A stretch of 64,000 bases of DNA from Dipteronia dyeriana (taxonomy: Eukaryota > Streptophyta > Magnoliopsida > Sapindales > Sapindaceae), in contig CM065299.1 of the NCBI GenBank assembly GCA_032871835.1, positions 82,775,652 to 82,839,651 on the forward strand, in the 5' to 3' direction. The first letter of the stretch is position 1; every line of letters starts with the position of its first letter. Shown piece after piece: positions 21,421-33,490 of this stretch. The notes beneath the pieces were generated by a model. That model was not told where the DNA came from. It did no database searches and worked only from the letters and a program-made list of their open reading frames with translations. The position numbers and the translations under genes were made by a program.

Positions 21421-23473
21421 TGTTAATAGCAAAATTCGGCTAGGGAGCAAAGAAGAATTTTCCACCTTCCAGCCTTCAAACAGGGGTCCAAATCCAAGTC
21501 TACGTAGCAAGGTATCGAGGTCCTCTAGGTCGAGGTACCTTATGACCCCGTAGAAGCAGGGAGAGGTAATCAACACCTTGCATGCATTCAAGCTCTCCAA
21601 TTAAAACCCGCTTCCCCGCCAGGAAGCCTGCATAATTAGGTCGAGCTCCATGATAAAGCTCGGTATAGCTAAACCAAGCTCCCAGCTATAAGATTGGAAC
21701 CCTATGGGATATTTCGCCCCTAAAATGGTTAGCACAAGCTCTATGGGAAGACCAGCATGATCGATCTAGCTCTTTGACAATCGAGAGGTCCCCAGGGGAC
21801 CTCGCCAGTGTACTGGATCCGAGGGTACTTCGCCCTCAAGGAATATCAAATGTCACCTCAGGTTACCTCCATGAAGTACCTCTCCAAAGTGACATGCAGA
21901 ACTAGAGCTCTCCTCTTGGCAACGTAGGAAGAGAGGGTTGACTTTCATGATATTTAAAGTACCATTAATGAGGTCAACCGTATTAATGGAGGTAGTCAAC
22001 TCTATTAATGAGGTCAAACCGTATTTATTGAGGTAGTCAACCGTATTAATGGAGATAGTCAACCCTATTAATGATGTCAACTATATTAATAGAGGAAGTC
22101 AACCCTATTAATGACATGATCAACGCCATTAATAAGAGAATATTCAACTATTTAATGGCCACCATTAGTAAAAGAGTCCAAAGAGGAAACAAATACCTTT
22201 ACCTCCAAGATATCCTCCACAACCAATTATTGGGGGTCAACTACAACAGAAAATCCCGCCTATCAAAGAAGGAAGAGTCTGAATGGGAAGCAAACACATC
22301 TTCTCCAAGATATTAGCTACAAGCCGATCAACTACATTAAATGAATAATCGTATTCAATATGGAAAAAAAGACCAATTCAAGAGTCATGGACTTGAACGC
22401 CAAGGTAGTCACCATGTATAAATACACCTGTAAACTCATCTCATAAAATAGGATCTGATATCTCAGAAGACACATGCTTCGTTTAGAGTTCTCTCCAGAT
22501 CATCATTGTACGTGTACCTTTACCAGGAATATATTGGTATCGGTTAACACTCGATCATTTTTGTAAGCTCTCCGGAGCACCATGGTGGTATTATTTCTCC
22601 ATTGTTGTAAGCTCCCTGGAGCGTCTGTGATATATGCATAAGGAAGGGTATTCCTCCTTCCATTGGATACTGCCTTGGGTTTTTTCAGTATGTGATCATT
22701 CGTGATGCTTTTTCCCCCTTGGTCAGTCCATCTCTCTCTACAAAAGACTTGTGTTTTTCATATTATCTACTGTATTATGCGTGTGTGTATGTGGGCTAGG
22801 TACCAATCCCATTGGTCCTAGCTCTCTAATCCTTCTTATATGAGATCGGGAAACTACAACGAAAATCTAGGGAACCGGATCTAGATTCCTACTTTGCTGG
22901 ACCTAGCGCTCTTATCCTCTCATCTACATGCCAAAGTCGCACATCAAAATGAGGAGAAACCACCCGGACCAGCTTGAAGGGAGTTGATGAGCCCTCTTGC
23001 ATCCTCTATATGGAAGAAATCAAGCTCTTTAACACTGGAGCTAGATAAGCCCCCCTTCTTACTTGCTATCTAGGTCGGGGAACTACAGGAAGGAATCGGG
23101 CTCAAGAACCAGGCTCTGTGTACCAGGACGGGCTTTGACCCCAACCGAGGACCAGGACCAGGACCAAGATCAACCCCTTCATACCAGCAAGGGAACCATG
23201 AGCTCCCTTCATCCCTTACCAACCATGAAGCCTGATGGATGAGATGACTCATCTCTTACCTACCACAAAGCCCGACAGGTGGGATGACTCCACTCTTACC
23301 GACCGCGAAGTCCGATGAGTGGGATGACTCATCTCCTACCTATCGCTCCATACTCCATATTCATACAAGATTTTTCTAAGGTATAAGGTACCTACCCCGG
23401 CCACCACCTCCGTGGTAATGGTCTCGAGGGTGTTAGCTGTAATTCCTTACCTTAAGCGAATATTTATTTAACA
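21421..23473 (+). mobile_element. 5' LTR of Tat-type element C2
   Basis: 2053 bp, TGTTAATAGC to TTTAACA, closely related to the C1 LTR. A PBS follows, so it is a 5' LTR. TATAAATA is at 22417-22424 and the LTR minisatellite is at 21958-22125. A 22-24-bp GGGATGACTC(A/C)..TCT-type motif repeats three times at 23235-23335. Frames at 21349-21600, 21853-22080, 22071-22316 and 23070-23252 are openings in LTR sequence. Confidence 0.85.
21958..22125. repeat. Minisatellite inside the C2 LTR
   Basis: Copies of ATTAATGAGGTCAA-CCGTATTAATGG-AGGTAGTCAACCCT, homologous to 7690-7860 but with a different number and order of half-units. Confidence 0.75.
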
Positions 23474-23478
23474 CTTTC

Positions 23479-23676
23479 TGGTGCCGTCTGTGGGAAGTTT
23501 CCACACCCCTTTTGAAAGCCTCTATGTCTCTACATGAGTATCATTATACTATCGAGGTAACAGATTCATTATTCATGGAATATCATTTACTATATACGAT
23601 GTCCTTTCTCCATGCTTGTCTATATCGCCTATGCATCGCATGTGGTGCTCATTTTATCATTTAACGAGTTTCATTC
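23479..23676 (+). mobile_element. PBS and truncated leader of element C2
   Basis: TGGTGCCGTCTGTGGGAA (23479-23496) is the primer-binding site. About 180 bases of leader follow, then element B begins. No gag of C2 is present in the window. Confidence 0.6.
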
Positions 23677-24837
23677 TGTTAATAGTGAAATTTGGCCAAG
23701 GGTTAAAGAGAAATTTTCCACTTTCCCACCACAAGTTGAAAACATAATTGACAATAATGAAGCTCAGAAAGACCATAAAGCCACCCCGCAGGAGTAGGGA
23801 AAGCCGGCTCGGCTTCAAAACTACCAGAAAACAAGCCAAGCGTGACCAGGACGAGCCCTCACAAGAATACAGGAACCCGGGCATCTCCAGGCCATCTATC
23901 AGGGAACCTCGGCTTCGAGGTCGAGCTCTTCAACCGCCCCGTGAATGCCAGGAGAAGTCTCCAAGCTCAAGAGACATTCGAGAAAAGCCCACCAACCTCT
24001 CCAGAAGCCTGCTGTCCTTACTGGACATAAAGGAAGAATCACGCCTAAATCTACACTACCCCACCTACCTTCCAGGAATGTCTACAAGAACACCTCAAGC
24101 CCCCAAGGGTCAGAGAAAATCCATCTCAAGCTTCTTAGAACAGAGTCGGAGCAGGGATCTACCTCACTCTACGGGGCAACAAGCAGCTAGCTGGGCGACC
24201 TCTATGAAAAATCATGTCGCTATAACATACAAGATCATATCTAGGAGATAACCATCATTAAATCCCGTATACGTGCGAGCCAAGAGTTTGATTCCAAAGA
24301 GGAAACAAACTCATTCGCGCTAATTGTTTTCGCTATTTACTCGGGGTCAACAATTTTTGAATAAAGGATCCCGCCCGATAAGGAGAAAACGGATTCAACG
24401 GATCGTAGAGGGATATTAGCAAATTTAAACCAACTTGGACCATATATAAATAGGGCCAAGCAAGATACAGAAGATACGCTCACATACAAAAAAAAAGATG
24501 TAGATAGCAACAGAGAGAAGAGAGAAAGAAAATAAGAGAGGAATGCCTAAATTATGTATTCAGAACACATCCACCTTTGTTTCCACTATTTGACAGGCAC
24601 AGAGTTGCCACCACCCTATATCTTATAGAGACGACGAGCATATAAGAGAGTGATTTGTATTTTTAAAGCAATATATCAATAATAAAAGCTCTCATTTACT
24701 GTTATTAAGATCCAGCCTCTCGTCTATCTCTTAACAGGTCAGGTACCAAAGGTATCGACCCCGGCTACCACTTTCATCGTAGTGGTCTCGAGGGTGTTAG
24801 CAGAAATTTCTCATCCCAAGAAAATTTCCCGTCAACA
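23677..24837 (+). mobile_element. 5' LTR of Tat-type element B
   Basis: 1161 bp, TGTTAATAGTG to CCGTCAACA, same family as element A. TATAAATAG is at 24445-24453. The five bases before it (CATTC) do not match those after the 3' LTR (AAATC), so no target-site duplication is visible. Frames at 23748-24251 and neighbours are LTR sequence without known domains. Confidence 0.9.
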
Positions 24838-24842
24838 CTGTC

Positions 24843-24860
24843 TGGCGACGTCTGTGGGAA
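24843..24860 (+). promoter_or_regulatory. Primer-binding site of element B
   Basis: TGGCGACGTCTGTGGGAA, five bases after the LTR; the best-preserved PBS copy of this family in the window. Confidence 0.7.
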
Positions 24861-24912
24861 ACTATCACACCACCAGCTTTACATTAGAAAAGTTTGTTAT
24901 TTCATAATAATC

Positions 24913-26831
24913 ATGAGGCTCCGCTCCTCACAGGGGCAGCAGGGCATATCGGGACAACTTTCTGCTACATCGACATGAAAGATCCCGAGGAAAGGGAGAA
25001 AATTCGGGCTCCATAGCCAGATTCCTACCCAGCTAGCCACTGTGCGGGCTCTCGATCATCTTCTGAGAAGTCAGGTCGAGCTTGACCAACAAGCGGCGGC
25101 TTTCGTAGAAAACGTCCGCATTCGACTACTCATCAAGGGTATCGCTATCCAATAAGCGGGTCTCTGCCATCATAGGGAGTCAAACAGGCCAGGGGCTAGG
25201 CAAGCCGCATTTGATCGCCTGAGACGTGCCTCTCAGGAATCAGCTCGTAATAGAGCGGGGCTCCCAACCTCGATCGGGGATAGGCTAGGGCCCATGCCCC
25301 ACGTTCCCGAAGTGCTGCCACGTTACCAACCAAGACAAGTCAAATCTGCAGCAGATGTCCTTCCCCGGAAACGAGGAGAGCTTCTCCACCCAACGACTTC
25401 AAGGAGAGAAGCCCGAGGAAGAGGAGAAGAAAGTCAGCAAAGCCCTTGAGCGGACCCCCTCCGAAAAAGGAATCTGGTGGAGGTAGCTAGTTCGTTAGAA
25501 GGATCCGATGGTGAGGAATCCGAGATCAACTCAAGGAAATCCGAAAGCAAGCGTTTAAGGGACCAGTTGGGAGAGCTTCATAAAGAGATCCAATTGATAA
25601 AGAAGGAAAAGTATAAGAAAGACAAGAAAGATCCTCTAAGTGAAATGAATGCTCCCTTCACCAGAAAGATCCGGGAGGCGGAACTCCTACCTAAATTCAA
25701 AATGCCAACTGACAGATTCTCCGGGACTGAGGATCCTCTGAGCCACTTAGAGAGCTTCATTCAACAGATGGAGGTCCATAACACGACCAAGGTCGCTATG
25801 TGTCGAATGTCCCCCTCGACACTTACGGATTACTCTAAGACCTGGCTTAGGAAACCACCTACCGACAGTGTGGATTCCTTCACCAAGCTATCGACCAATT
25901 TCTGCTCACAGTTCCAGGGAGTTAAGCCCCGATTGAAGGACCCAATCCATCTACAGTACGTAACCCAGGAGAGAAGGGAAACCCTCCGGGAGTATATTGA
26001 GCGTTTCCACAAGGAAGTCATCCAGATGGGGGTCTTCATCTAAAAAGAAACCCTCGCCAACTTCAGAAGGAACCTGTGGGCGGGTAAGCTTTTCCGGTAT
26101 TTTACCAAGAGACCTCTAGAAACCTACCAAGAAGCCTATGATCGGGCTCTGAAGCAAATTGAGGTCAACGAACAGCTCAAGGTCAAGATGGAACACGACG
26201 ACATGAGAGCCATAAAGTGACAAAAGAAGGAAGCTCCCAGATCCGAGCAAGCTCAGAAAAGCCAGAACAAACCCCCCAATAGATCGACATACCGCTTCCC
26301 TCTTTCTCAACCCAGATCGGAAAGGTATCCAGAAAAACAAACTCTTCCCAAAGCTTCACCTCCTCCCAGGATAGTAGCCCCAATAGCTAGAAATGAAAGG
26401 GGTACGATCATTACACTCCCTTAAATGTATCCCGTGAAACAAACTATCTAGCCATTCAGGACAAGGGTTTGCTACAGAAGCCCGCTCCCATGAAAGCCCC
26501 GATCTATAAGAGAAATCAATATAAATATTGCGACTTTCACGAGGACGTGGGGCACAACACTTCTGAGTGCTACAACCTACGGAATCAGATCGAGGCTTTT
26601 ATAAGAGGAGGATGTCTGGTGGAATTCTTACAGCAAGTCAGGGAGAACATTCAAACTGTAAGGGAAGTGCAAGCCGAGATTCGAGAGCATGCTGCGAAAA
26701 GAAAGGGTGAGCAGGCGGACATGATGCAACAGATTCAGATAATACATACCATCAGCGGAGGACCTACTCTGGCTGGCACCTTCAACAATTTCAGGAAAAA
26801 CCATGCTAGGAAAATCCTCCGTACAGACTAA
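24913..26831 (+). pseudogene. gag: gag of element B (decayed)
   Basis: Homologue of the element A gag. ATG at 24913; the 5' part has stops near 24979 and 25153. A long intact frame from 25477 to 26040 covers a charged N-terminal helix (KSESKRLRDQLGELHKEIQ) and the capsid domain (MPTDRFSGTEDPLSHLESF, RRETLREYIERFHKEV), ending in a stop where A reads TEKET. After a further stop at 26218-26220 and a frame change, 26469-26831 gives the C-x2-H-x4-H-x4-C knuckle (YCDFHEDVGHNTSEC). It is slightly better preserved than A in the capsid part. Confidence 0.85.
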
Positions 26832-27392
26832 GGGCGGGATATCTTCAAGGTTAACCAGAGACTGACTAAACCCTCCCAGCTGTCACATATCATTTTCACC
26901 GAAGCAGATGTCTACAACACCATGCAACCTCATTATGACCCCATGGTGATCACTGTACATATTACCAACTGCATGGTACATCGTGTGCTTGTCGACACAG
27001 GTAGCAGAGTTGGCGTCCTATTTAAAGATACCCTGGAAAAGCTAAACTTGAAACAGTGGTTTTACAATAGTTGCACTACCCCGTTATATGGGTTCACTGG
27101 GGACTCAATCATACCTGTGGGATCAAAAATCCTACCAGTGATCATTGGAGCCACACCTCTCCAGCAGAATATCATGACAGACTTCGTGGTGGTGAATACC
27201 CTATCGGCCTACAATGCAATATTAGGGAGGCCGTTTTTATCATCTTTGAAAGGGGTCATATCCATTTACCACAATGTCCTGAAGTTCCCAGTAGAAGACA
27301 AGGTGGGGAAAGTTTGGGGAGATCAACAAGCAGCCAGGAGATGCTACGCATTGTCGGCCAACCTAACGGCCCTAGAAAAACAACTCGCCTAG
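26832..27392 (+). pseudogene. Protease of element B
   Basis: Aspartic protease domain. The frame is open from 26922 to 27392 and shows VDTGSRVGVLFKD with the catalytic Asp codon at 26994-26996, then FTGDSIIPVGSKILPVIIGA and NAILGRPFLSSLKG. A stop at 26829-26831 separates it from gag, and a stop at 27390-27392 from RT. The residue after DTGS is Arg rather than the Ser-Val of element A. The domain might fold but has no intact polyprotein to sit in. Confidence 0.8.
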
Positions 27393-28985
27393 GTGACAAT
27401 GATCCAAGATAGGGCATCGAACCTAGGAGATGTAGGACACACCAATCACCCTGAGGACGACCCCATAATGACATACGGAGAGGAACAGATAAGGGAATGG
27501 GCCAGCGGCCTTCCAATGGATAAGTTAAAAGAGGTTCCTGTCCGAGTGGGAGATCCCTCGAAGGTCGTCAAAATCGGAGCCACCCTTCAGCCAGGAGTGA
27601 AAGAGGGTTTGATCAGGCTCCTCACAGAGTTCAATGACATTTTTTCTTGGAGTCATGCTGAGATGCCAGGGATCCCGATGACATTGGCTACTCATCGATT
27701 GGCAGTGGATCCGACCTTCAAACCTATTAAACAAAAAAGGTGCAGCTTTAATACCGAAAGAAATGTTACAGTTCAGGAAGAAGTGGACAAACTAACCCTG
27801 GCGGGCTTCATCAGAGAAACACGTTATCCCGAGTGGATCGCCAACATGGTCATGGTCATAAAGGCAAATGGAAAGTGGCGCATGTGTGTTGATTATACCG
27901 ATCTCAACCGGGCATGCCCGAATGACAGCATCCTCTACCAAAAATTGATCAGCTAGGCCACTCCACCTCCAGAAACAAGCTCTTGAGCTTTATAGATGCA
28001 TTTTCAGGGTACAATCAAATTATGATGCACACCGCGGACCAGGAAAATACCAATTTCATCACAGCGAGAGGTTTGTACTACTACAAGGTGATGCCTTTCG
28101 GGCTCAAGAAATCTGGAGCTACATATCAGTGGCTAGTCAATCGGTTGTTCAAGCCTGAAATTGGGAGATCAATGAAGGTGTATATCGACGACATGATCAC
28201 TAAGTCTTCAACCTCGAGAAGCCATCTGGGAAACCTTCGTAGAACCTTCATGATCCTAAGGGAGAACCAGATGAGATTGATGATCATTTGGGGTAACTGT
28301 AGGGAAGTGTCTGTGCTTCATGGTTCATGAGAGAGGCCTAGAGGCCAATTCAGAAAAGATCATGGCTATCCTGGATCTAGAATCCCCTACGTCTCTTAAA
28401 CAGGTTCAAGTCTTGATCGGGTAGGTAGCAACGCTCAATAGGTTCATCTCTCGGTCTACCGACAAGTGTCTCCCATTCTTCAAAGCCATCAAGCAGGGAA
28501 GAAACAAGAAATGGGATCAGAAGAGTGAACAAGCTTTTCAAGCCTTGAAAAAATACCTATCAAGCCCTCCGCTGCTGGTTAAGCCAAGTCCTAGAGAAGA
28601 TCTTCAAATCTACTTGGCCGTTTCAGAAACCGCCGTAAGCCGGGCCTTGGTCAAGGAATACGGGGATAAGGTCCAACGGCCTATTTACTGCGTAAGTCAC
28701 GCTCTAACCAAGCCCGAAAAGAACTATACCCTGTTGGAGAAGCTCATTTATGCCTTGGTGACCTCGGTAAGGAAGCTTCTTCCCTACTTCCACACTCATT
28801 CAATAGTAGTGGTGATGGACTAACCCCTTTGTCAATTCTTACAAAGGCTGGATGTTTTCGGAAGGCTGATTTTATAGGCCCTGGAGCTTACCTAGTTTGA
28901 TTTAAGGTACAAGCCTAGGACCGTAATAAATGCTCAGGCACTAGCAGACTTTGTAGCAGAGCTCTCAATACCTTCAGGCCAAGCA
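27393..28985 (+). pseudogene. Reverse transcriptase and RNase H of element B (decayed)
   Basis: RT homologous to element A. PEWIANMVMVIKANGKWRMC and YTDLNRACPND are in frame up to 27956. A frameshift follows, and the frame resumes at 27983 with FIDAFSGYNQIMMH, MPFGLKKSGATYQ and YIDDM at 28181-28195. About 20 bases encoding the NSSKCAFG block are missing near 28281, which shifts the frame again. RNase H-like sequence follows (SSPPLLVKPSPREDLQIYLA, HALTKPEKNYTLLEKL) with a stop at 28821-28823. The deletion in the thumb-side motif alone would inactivate the enzyme. Confidence 0.88.
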
Positions 28986-29029
28986 ACCCCCGCGGTAACA
29001 GATGTAGCCCCTGAGAGGATTCCAAAATC

Positions 29030-29384
29030 TAACAGTTGGCCGGAGAGTTACGAGTCGTGGATCCTCTACATTGATGGAGCTTCCGGTCAAGCTGGGGGAG
29101 GAAGTGGCATAGTTCTAATAGACCTAGAAGGAACTGAGTGCTGCAAGTCACGAACAATGAGGCAGAGAATGAAGCCCTTTTAGTTGAAATAAGGGCAGCC
29201 ATAGAGCTCGAGGTTGATTACCTGAATGTTAAGAGAGACTCTTTGCTCGTGGTTAACCAAGTCTTCAGGGATTATCAGGAAAAAGGGGATAATATGATCG
29301 CTTATCTGAAATTGGTTCAACAACTCAAAAGCAGATTTAAAGGATTCAAAATCGAGCAAGTACCTCAACAACTGAATCGTTGAG
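29030..29384 (+). pseudogene. Second RNase H of element B
   Basis: Tat-type second RNase H. ILYIDGASGQAGGGSGIV keeps the canonical DGAS loop that element A has lost. About 23 bases are deleted near 29140 (after GTECC). Then VTNNEAENEALLVEI and VKRDSLLVVNQVF follow; the usual SDS is RDS. The end lacks the AHVLAN segment, so it runs directly into the region before integrase. Confidence 0.78.
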
Positions 29385-29394
29385 CAGAAGTACT

Positions 29395-30712
29395 TCTTAC
29401 CCTATGGAGTCCCTCTTCAAGTGATACCCCTACCTAGCATAGTGACATGTAAGGAAACTTATACCTTGGATTGGCAACCGTGCTGGATGGATCCAATAGT
29501 GGATTATCTACAGGATGGAAAACTTCCCATGGAGCTAGACCAAGCTAGGAGAGTCAAAAGGCTCTCGATCCGGTATTTTTTGGTGGATGGGCACCTATAC
29601 TGCAGGGGAAGCCCTTCCCCTGCTCCAATATTTACACCCTGAAGATGCCAATTAGGCTTTGAGAGAGGTTCATTCCGGGGAATGCGGGAACCACATTGGT
29701 GGGGAGGCTCTGACATATCAGGTTCTCCGCTTGGGGTATTATTGGCCAACCATCCATCAAGATGAAAAGATCTTAGTGAAAGCCTAAGAGGCATGCTAGA
29801 AGGTCGCAAACTTGAGTCACCTCCCTCTGGAGCGGTTGTCTTCCCTTAGCTCACCATACCCCTTTGCTATGTGGAGAAACGATTTGATCAGACCGCTTCC
29901 TACAGCTCCGGGTCAAGCCAAGCATGCTATCATGGCAATTGATTATTTCACAAGATCGGTCGAAGTCAGATCGTTCTCCCTGATATCAAAAGAAAACACA
30001 ACAAGGTTTATCAAGACTAATGTAGTTTGAAGGTTCGGAACCCCTCTTGCCAGTGTAGCTGACCTCGGAAAACAGTTCGACAATGGCCGATTCAAAGATT
30101 TTTGTAAAGGCTTGGGAATCGTCCTTCAGTTAGCTTCGGTAGCCCACCCTCAGACCAACGGTCTTATGGAATCCATGAATAAAACCATTAAAAAGTTGTT
30201 GAAGAAAAATCTAGAGCAGAAGAAAAGCAGATGGGCAGAGGTGCTTTCCGAGGTCATCTGGGCTTACCGCACTACAAGGAGAACAGCTATAGGGGAAACG
30301 CCCTACTCTCTAGCCTTCGGGGTTGAAGCAGTCCTACCTATCGAGCATAAATTGACCTCCTTTAGAGTCCAACATTTTGAATCAGGGAGCAATGAAAGTA
30401 AGCTCCGAGCTAGCTTTGAAAGTAAGCTCCGAGGATCGAATAGCTGAGAAGGTAGCAGACTACCAGAACAGGATTGCCAGGTACTTTAACAGGATGGTAA
30501 AGGCCCGAAACTTCTAGGAAGGAGACCCAATTCTCAGAAAAGTAACGTTGAATACCAGGAAGAGGTCAGACGGGGTCCTAGGGCCCAACTGGGAAGGACC
30601 ATACCTAGTATAAATGGTGATCCGTAATGGGGCATACAAACTCGAGGATATGAATGGTTGACTCATCTATCATACTTGGAATGCATATCACTTAAGAAAA
30701 TTCTACCCTTAA
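29395..30712 (+). pseudogene. Integrase of element B (decayed)
   Basis: Same domain layout as element A. LDWQPCWMDPIVDYLQDGKL and the HHCC region (ECGNHIGGEAL ... about 29690-29800) come first. The catalytic core reads MWRNDLIRPLPTAPGQ, where the first Asp is kept but GVD/GP are changed, then FDNGRFKDFC and HPQTNGLMESMNKTIKKLL with the Glu. The WAYRTTRRTAIGETPYSLAF motif, absent in frame in A, is intact at 30260-30315. The polyprotein end is a stop at 30710-30712. A small duplication (AGCTTTGAAAGTAAGCTCCG) near 30410-30430 disrupts the C-terminal part. Confidence 0.85.
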
Positions 30713-30870
30713 ACAGGGGACTCATGAGCAGACGGTCTCTATCTAGTTTTTTATCTCCGGCAATAGTGTACTTCATCCCTCTTATCAATAAAGACTGTTT
30801 TTCTTATTTTCTCCATCTTCAACTATGTTCTACAATGATTTGGGTCTACATGGAAAATTTGACATTATCG

Positions 30871-31400
30871 GCCCAATACCAGGGGTAAATCAGGGAAGCC
30901 ACCTCGCCATCCCTGATGCTTCGGCCGGGCACTACCCCCCGTCGAGAAGAGTCTAAGTATAAGAGCATAGTTATCGTCCAGATCTCGAAACCAGGAAATA
31001 GCTAGATAGCCCTCCTGATGCCTTGGTCGGGCTACCACCCCCAAGAAGGGTCTGAGTGTAAGAACATAGTTGCCATCCAGATCTCAAGACCAGGAAATAG
31101 CTAGATAGCCCTCATGATGCCTTGATCGGGCTACCACCCCCAAGAAAGGTCTGAGTGTAAGAGCATAGTTGCTATCCAGATTTCGAGACCAGGAAATAGC
31201 TAGATAGCTCTCCTGATGCCTTCGTCGGGCTACCACCCCCAAGAAGGGTCTGAGTGTAAGAGCATAGTTGCCATCCGGATCCCGAGACTAGGAAATAGCT
31301 AGATAAGCCCTCCTGATACCTTGGTCGGACTACTACCCCGAAAAGGATTCGAGTTTAAGAGCACGGATGCCCTCCCGATCCCTAGCCTAAGAGAGGGCTA
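30871..31400. repeat. ~98-bp tandem array of element B
   Basis: Five to six copies of the unit seen in A and C1, with GATGCCTTGGTCGGGCTACC starting near 31016, 31117, 31216 and 31315. The last copy is the most divergent. Confidence 0.88.
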
Positions 31401-31900
31401 GATAGTTTTTACATGATGCCCCACTCAGGTTACAACCCCCTAGAGGGGTTCGAGGATGAAGGACTCGATTTACTTAAACTCTAAATATCCCAGTTATTAC
31501 TGGTTACTAATTCTGTGTACATGTAATTGCTTACTATAACAGGTCTACGATCAAACAAGGGGACTATCGACTAAAGTCATTGAGCTACAAGTCTTTGTAG
31601 TCGGAAAGCCCGAGCTAGCTATCTACGTTCACGATTGAGCAGTTTTTTATCTTATTACTTTTCCCGAGCTAAATCAGGGTGCTACGAGGGCTGAACTTAC
31701 TTGCAAATCAGAATTTATACCTAGTGTAAAAGATAAATTCCATTGATGAATGAGAGAGCCTATCCCCAGTAAGGCTACAGCAAACAGGGAGCCCAACCCC
31801 TGATTTCGGGCTACAAAAAAAATGAATGATCAAGCATGGGTAAAGATGGGATGCCTACCCCCCTTTCCGGGCATTAAGAGCAAGCTATAAGAAGGTGTAC
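31401..31900. other. Spacer between tandem array and antisense gene, element B
   Basis: Non-coding retrotransposon interior. No repeats or frames of note. Element A lacks most of this spacer, having only ~140 bases between its array and the antisense stop. Confidence 0.45.
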
Positions 31901-32850
31901 TCAAGCGTCTGCATCCTCTCGGTCTCTTCCAGCTTCTCCCCCTTCCGGATGAACCCTCGCCTTCTGCCCCTCATTGGGTGATCGCTTATCCCAAACGACT
32001 GCCTCCGCCACCTCCTCCTGAGGATGCACCTCGACTGCCTCATGATCAGCATGGTCCTCCTCCACCTTGACTGCTTCATGATCAACAGGGTCCTCCTCCA
32101 CGACTTCATTGATCACCGCTATAACCTCAAGTGGTATGGATGTATCAAGAAGATTGGCCATTGACTCTGGCATACTTTCTTCTCCTGTTGTTTCTTTCTT
32201 TAAAGCAATATTGGAGAGGTCTTGAGCTTCCATAAGATCTCCTTCTGGCTCCGTGGGTAGAGCCCCCCTCGAAGACTCTCCGGGACCCGATATTGGGAAG
32301 ACGAAATGAGGAGAAGGAAGGTCTAATCCACCTGTTTGCTTCCCGACTTTGGCCACGTTGGAGGGATCCAAGTCATCACCTAAAGGGAGAGACATCTCTG
32401 TGGCCTTGGCCAATATCTCCTTCCTATTCCATTTAGCGATGATTGACAGGTCAAAGGGATAGGGGAGGGCTTCAGCGACCTGGTAGGAAACGTAGAAGTA
32501 ACCTTCGTTGAAGGATGCATCCACCTCTGCTTGGAGTTTGGCAATCCGGGCATGCATATCTTAATTCTCAGCGTCCAGCTTCTTGGCTTTGGCCTTCTAG
32601 AAGTCTCTCTGCCTAGCCTATCGCTTTGACTTGAGGGTCTCTTGGTCAAAGGATCTTTTCATCCTCTCATGGTCGCTGCGAAGCTCGCTCAGTTCAGTTT
32701 CCATTTCCCTCTGATTGGAGGTCATCTCCTCTACAAGAGGCCAAGCTTGCGAGAGAAGCCCTTGACCCTTTCAGCTTCAGCTTCAGCCTGGTTAACCCGG
32801 TCACGAATAAGGGATACATGTCGACCCATTGCGACATTAAACTTGAAAGC

Positions 32851-32921
32851 CTGCAAAATATGAAACAAAGGTTAGAGAACAACCAAAGCTCGCAATCACA
32901 AGAAACAAAGACAATGGCTAC
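32851..32921 (-). other. Intron 2 of the antisense gene, element B
   Basis: Donor TTG|GTAGCC, acceptor TTGCAG|GCTTTC, 71 bp, phase 0, joining GSALLAL to AFKFNV. Position matches element A exactly in the protein. Confidence 0.62.
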
Positions 32922-33403
32922 CAAGGCCAGGAGGGCAGACCCCTTGGTAAGCAAGATGTCCACAGGCATTGAAGCCATCCTAGAAAGCCCTCCACCCGAG
33001 CAAGACACCACGAACTGTTTTAGAACCTCGTCCTGGTCAGTCGATCCCGACTGATGGTGGGGGCAAGAAGGGGGAGTCTCAAGAACACCAGCCTTGGGAT
33101 CCCCCGTAGCCTGAACTGAATGGGGCACAGGTAGGTCGATTGGGGCAGTGGGTAATGTAACTAAATGAGCGATAACTATAGCAGGGACCGCTGATGAAGG
33201 GGTAGATGTGGTAGTAGTAGCAACCTGGGAAGCAGAGCCTCCTTTGATTAGCGCATTGGAAGCCCGCGATGCAAGAATAGCCATCCTAGACCTCGCTGGG
33301 GTAGGAGATGGAGCTGAATCAGGCTAAGCAGCAGCTGGAGTGACATGCCCCTTTTTCTCTGAGGTAATCGAGAAGACCCCTCGGGGCAATCTAGCACGGG
33401 AAG

Positions 33404-33490
33404 CTAGAGCAACAATAAAAACTATTAAAAAAAAGATTTGAGAAGCAAGCCAGCTAATAGATTAAAGCATAATAACTTGAGATCACTTAC
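33404..33490 (-). other. Intron 1 of the antisense gene, element B
   Basis: Donor CTC|GTAAGT, acceptor CTCTAG|CTTCC, 87 bp, T-rich before the acceptor. One base is inserted just before the donor relative to element A, which shifts the exon phase. Confidence 0.62.

Noticed and set aside
23748..24251. 167-residue plus-strand frame in the element B 5' LTR
   Set aside because: It is basic, low-complexity LTR sequence, and the same stretch in other LTR copies is not open.
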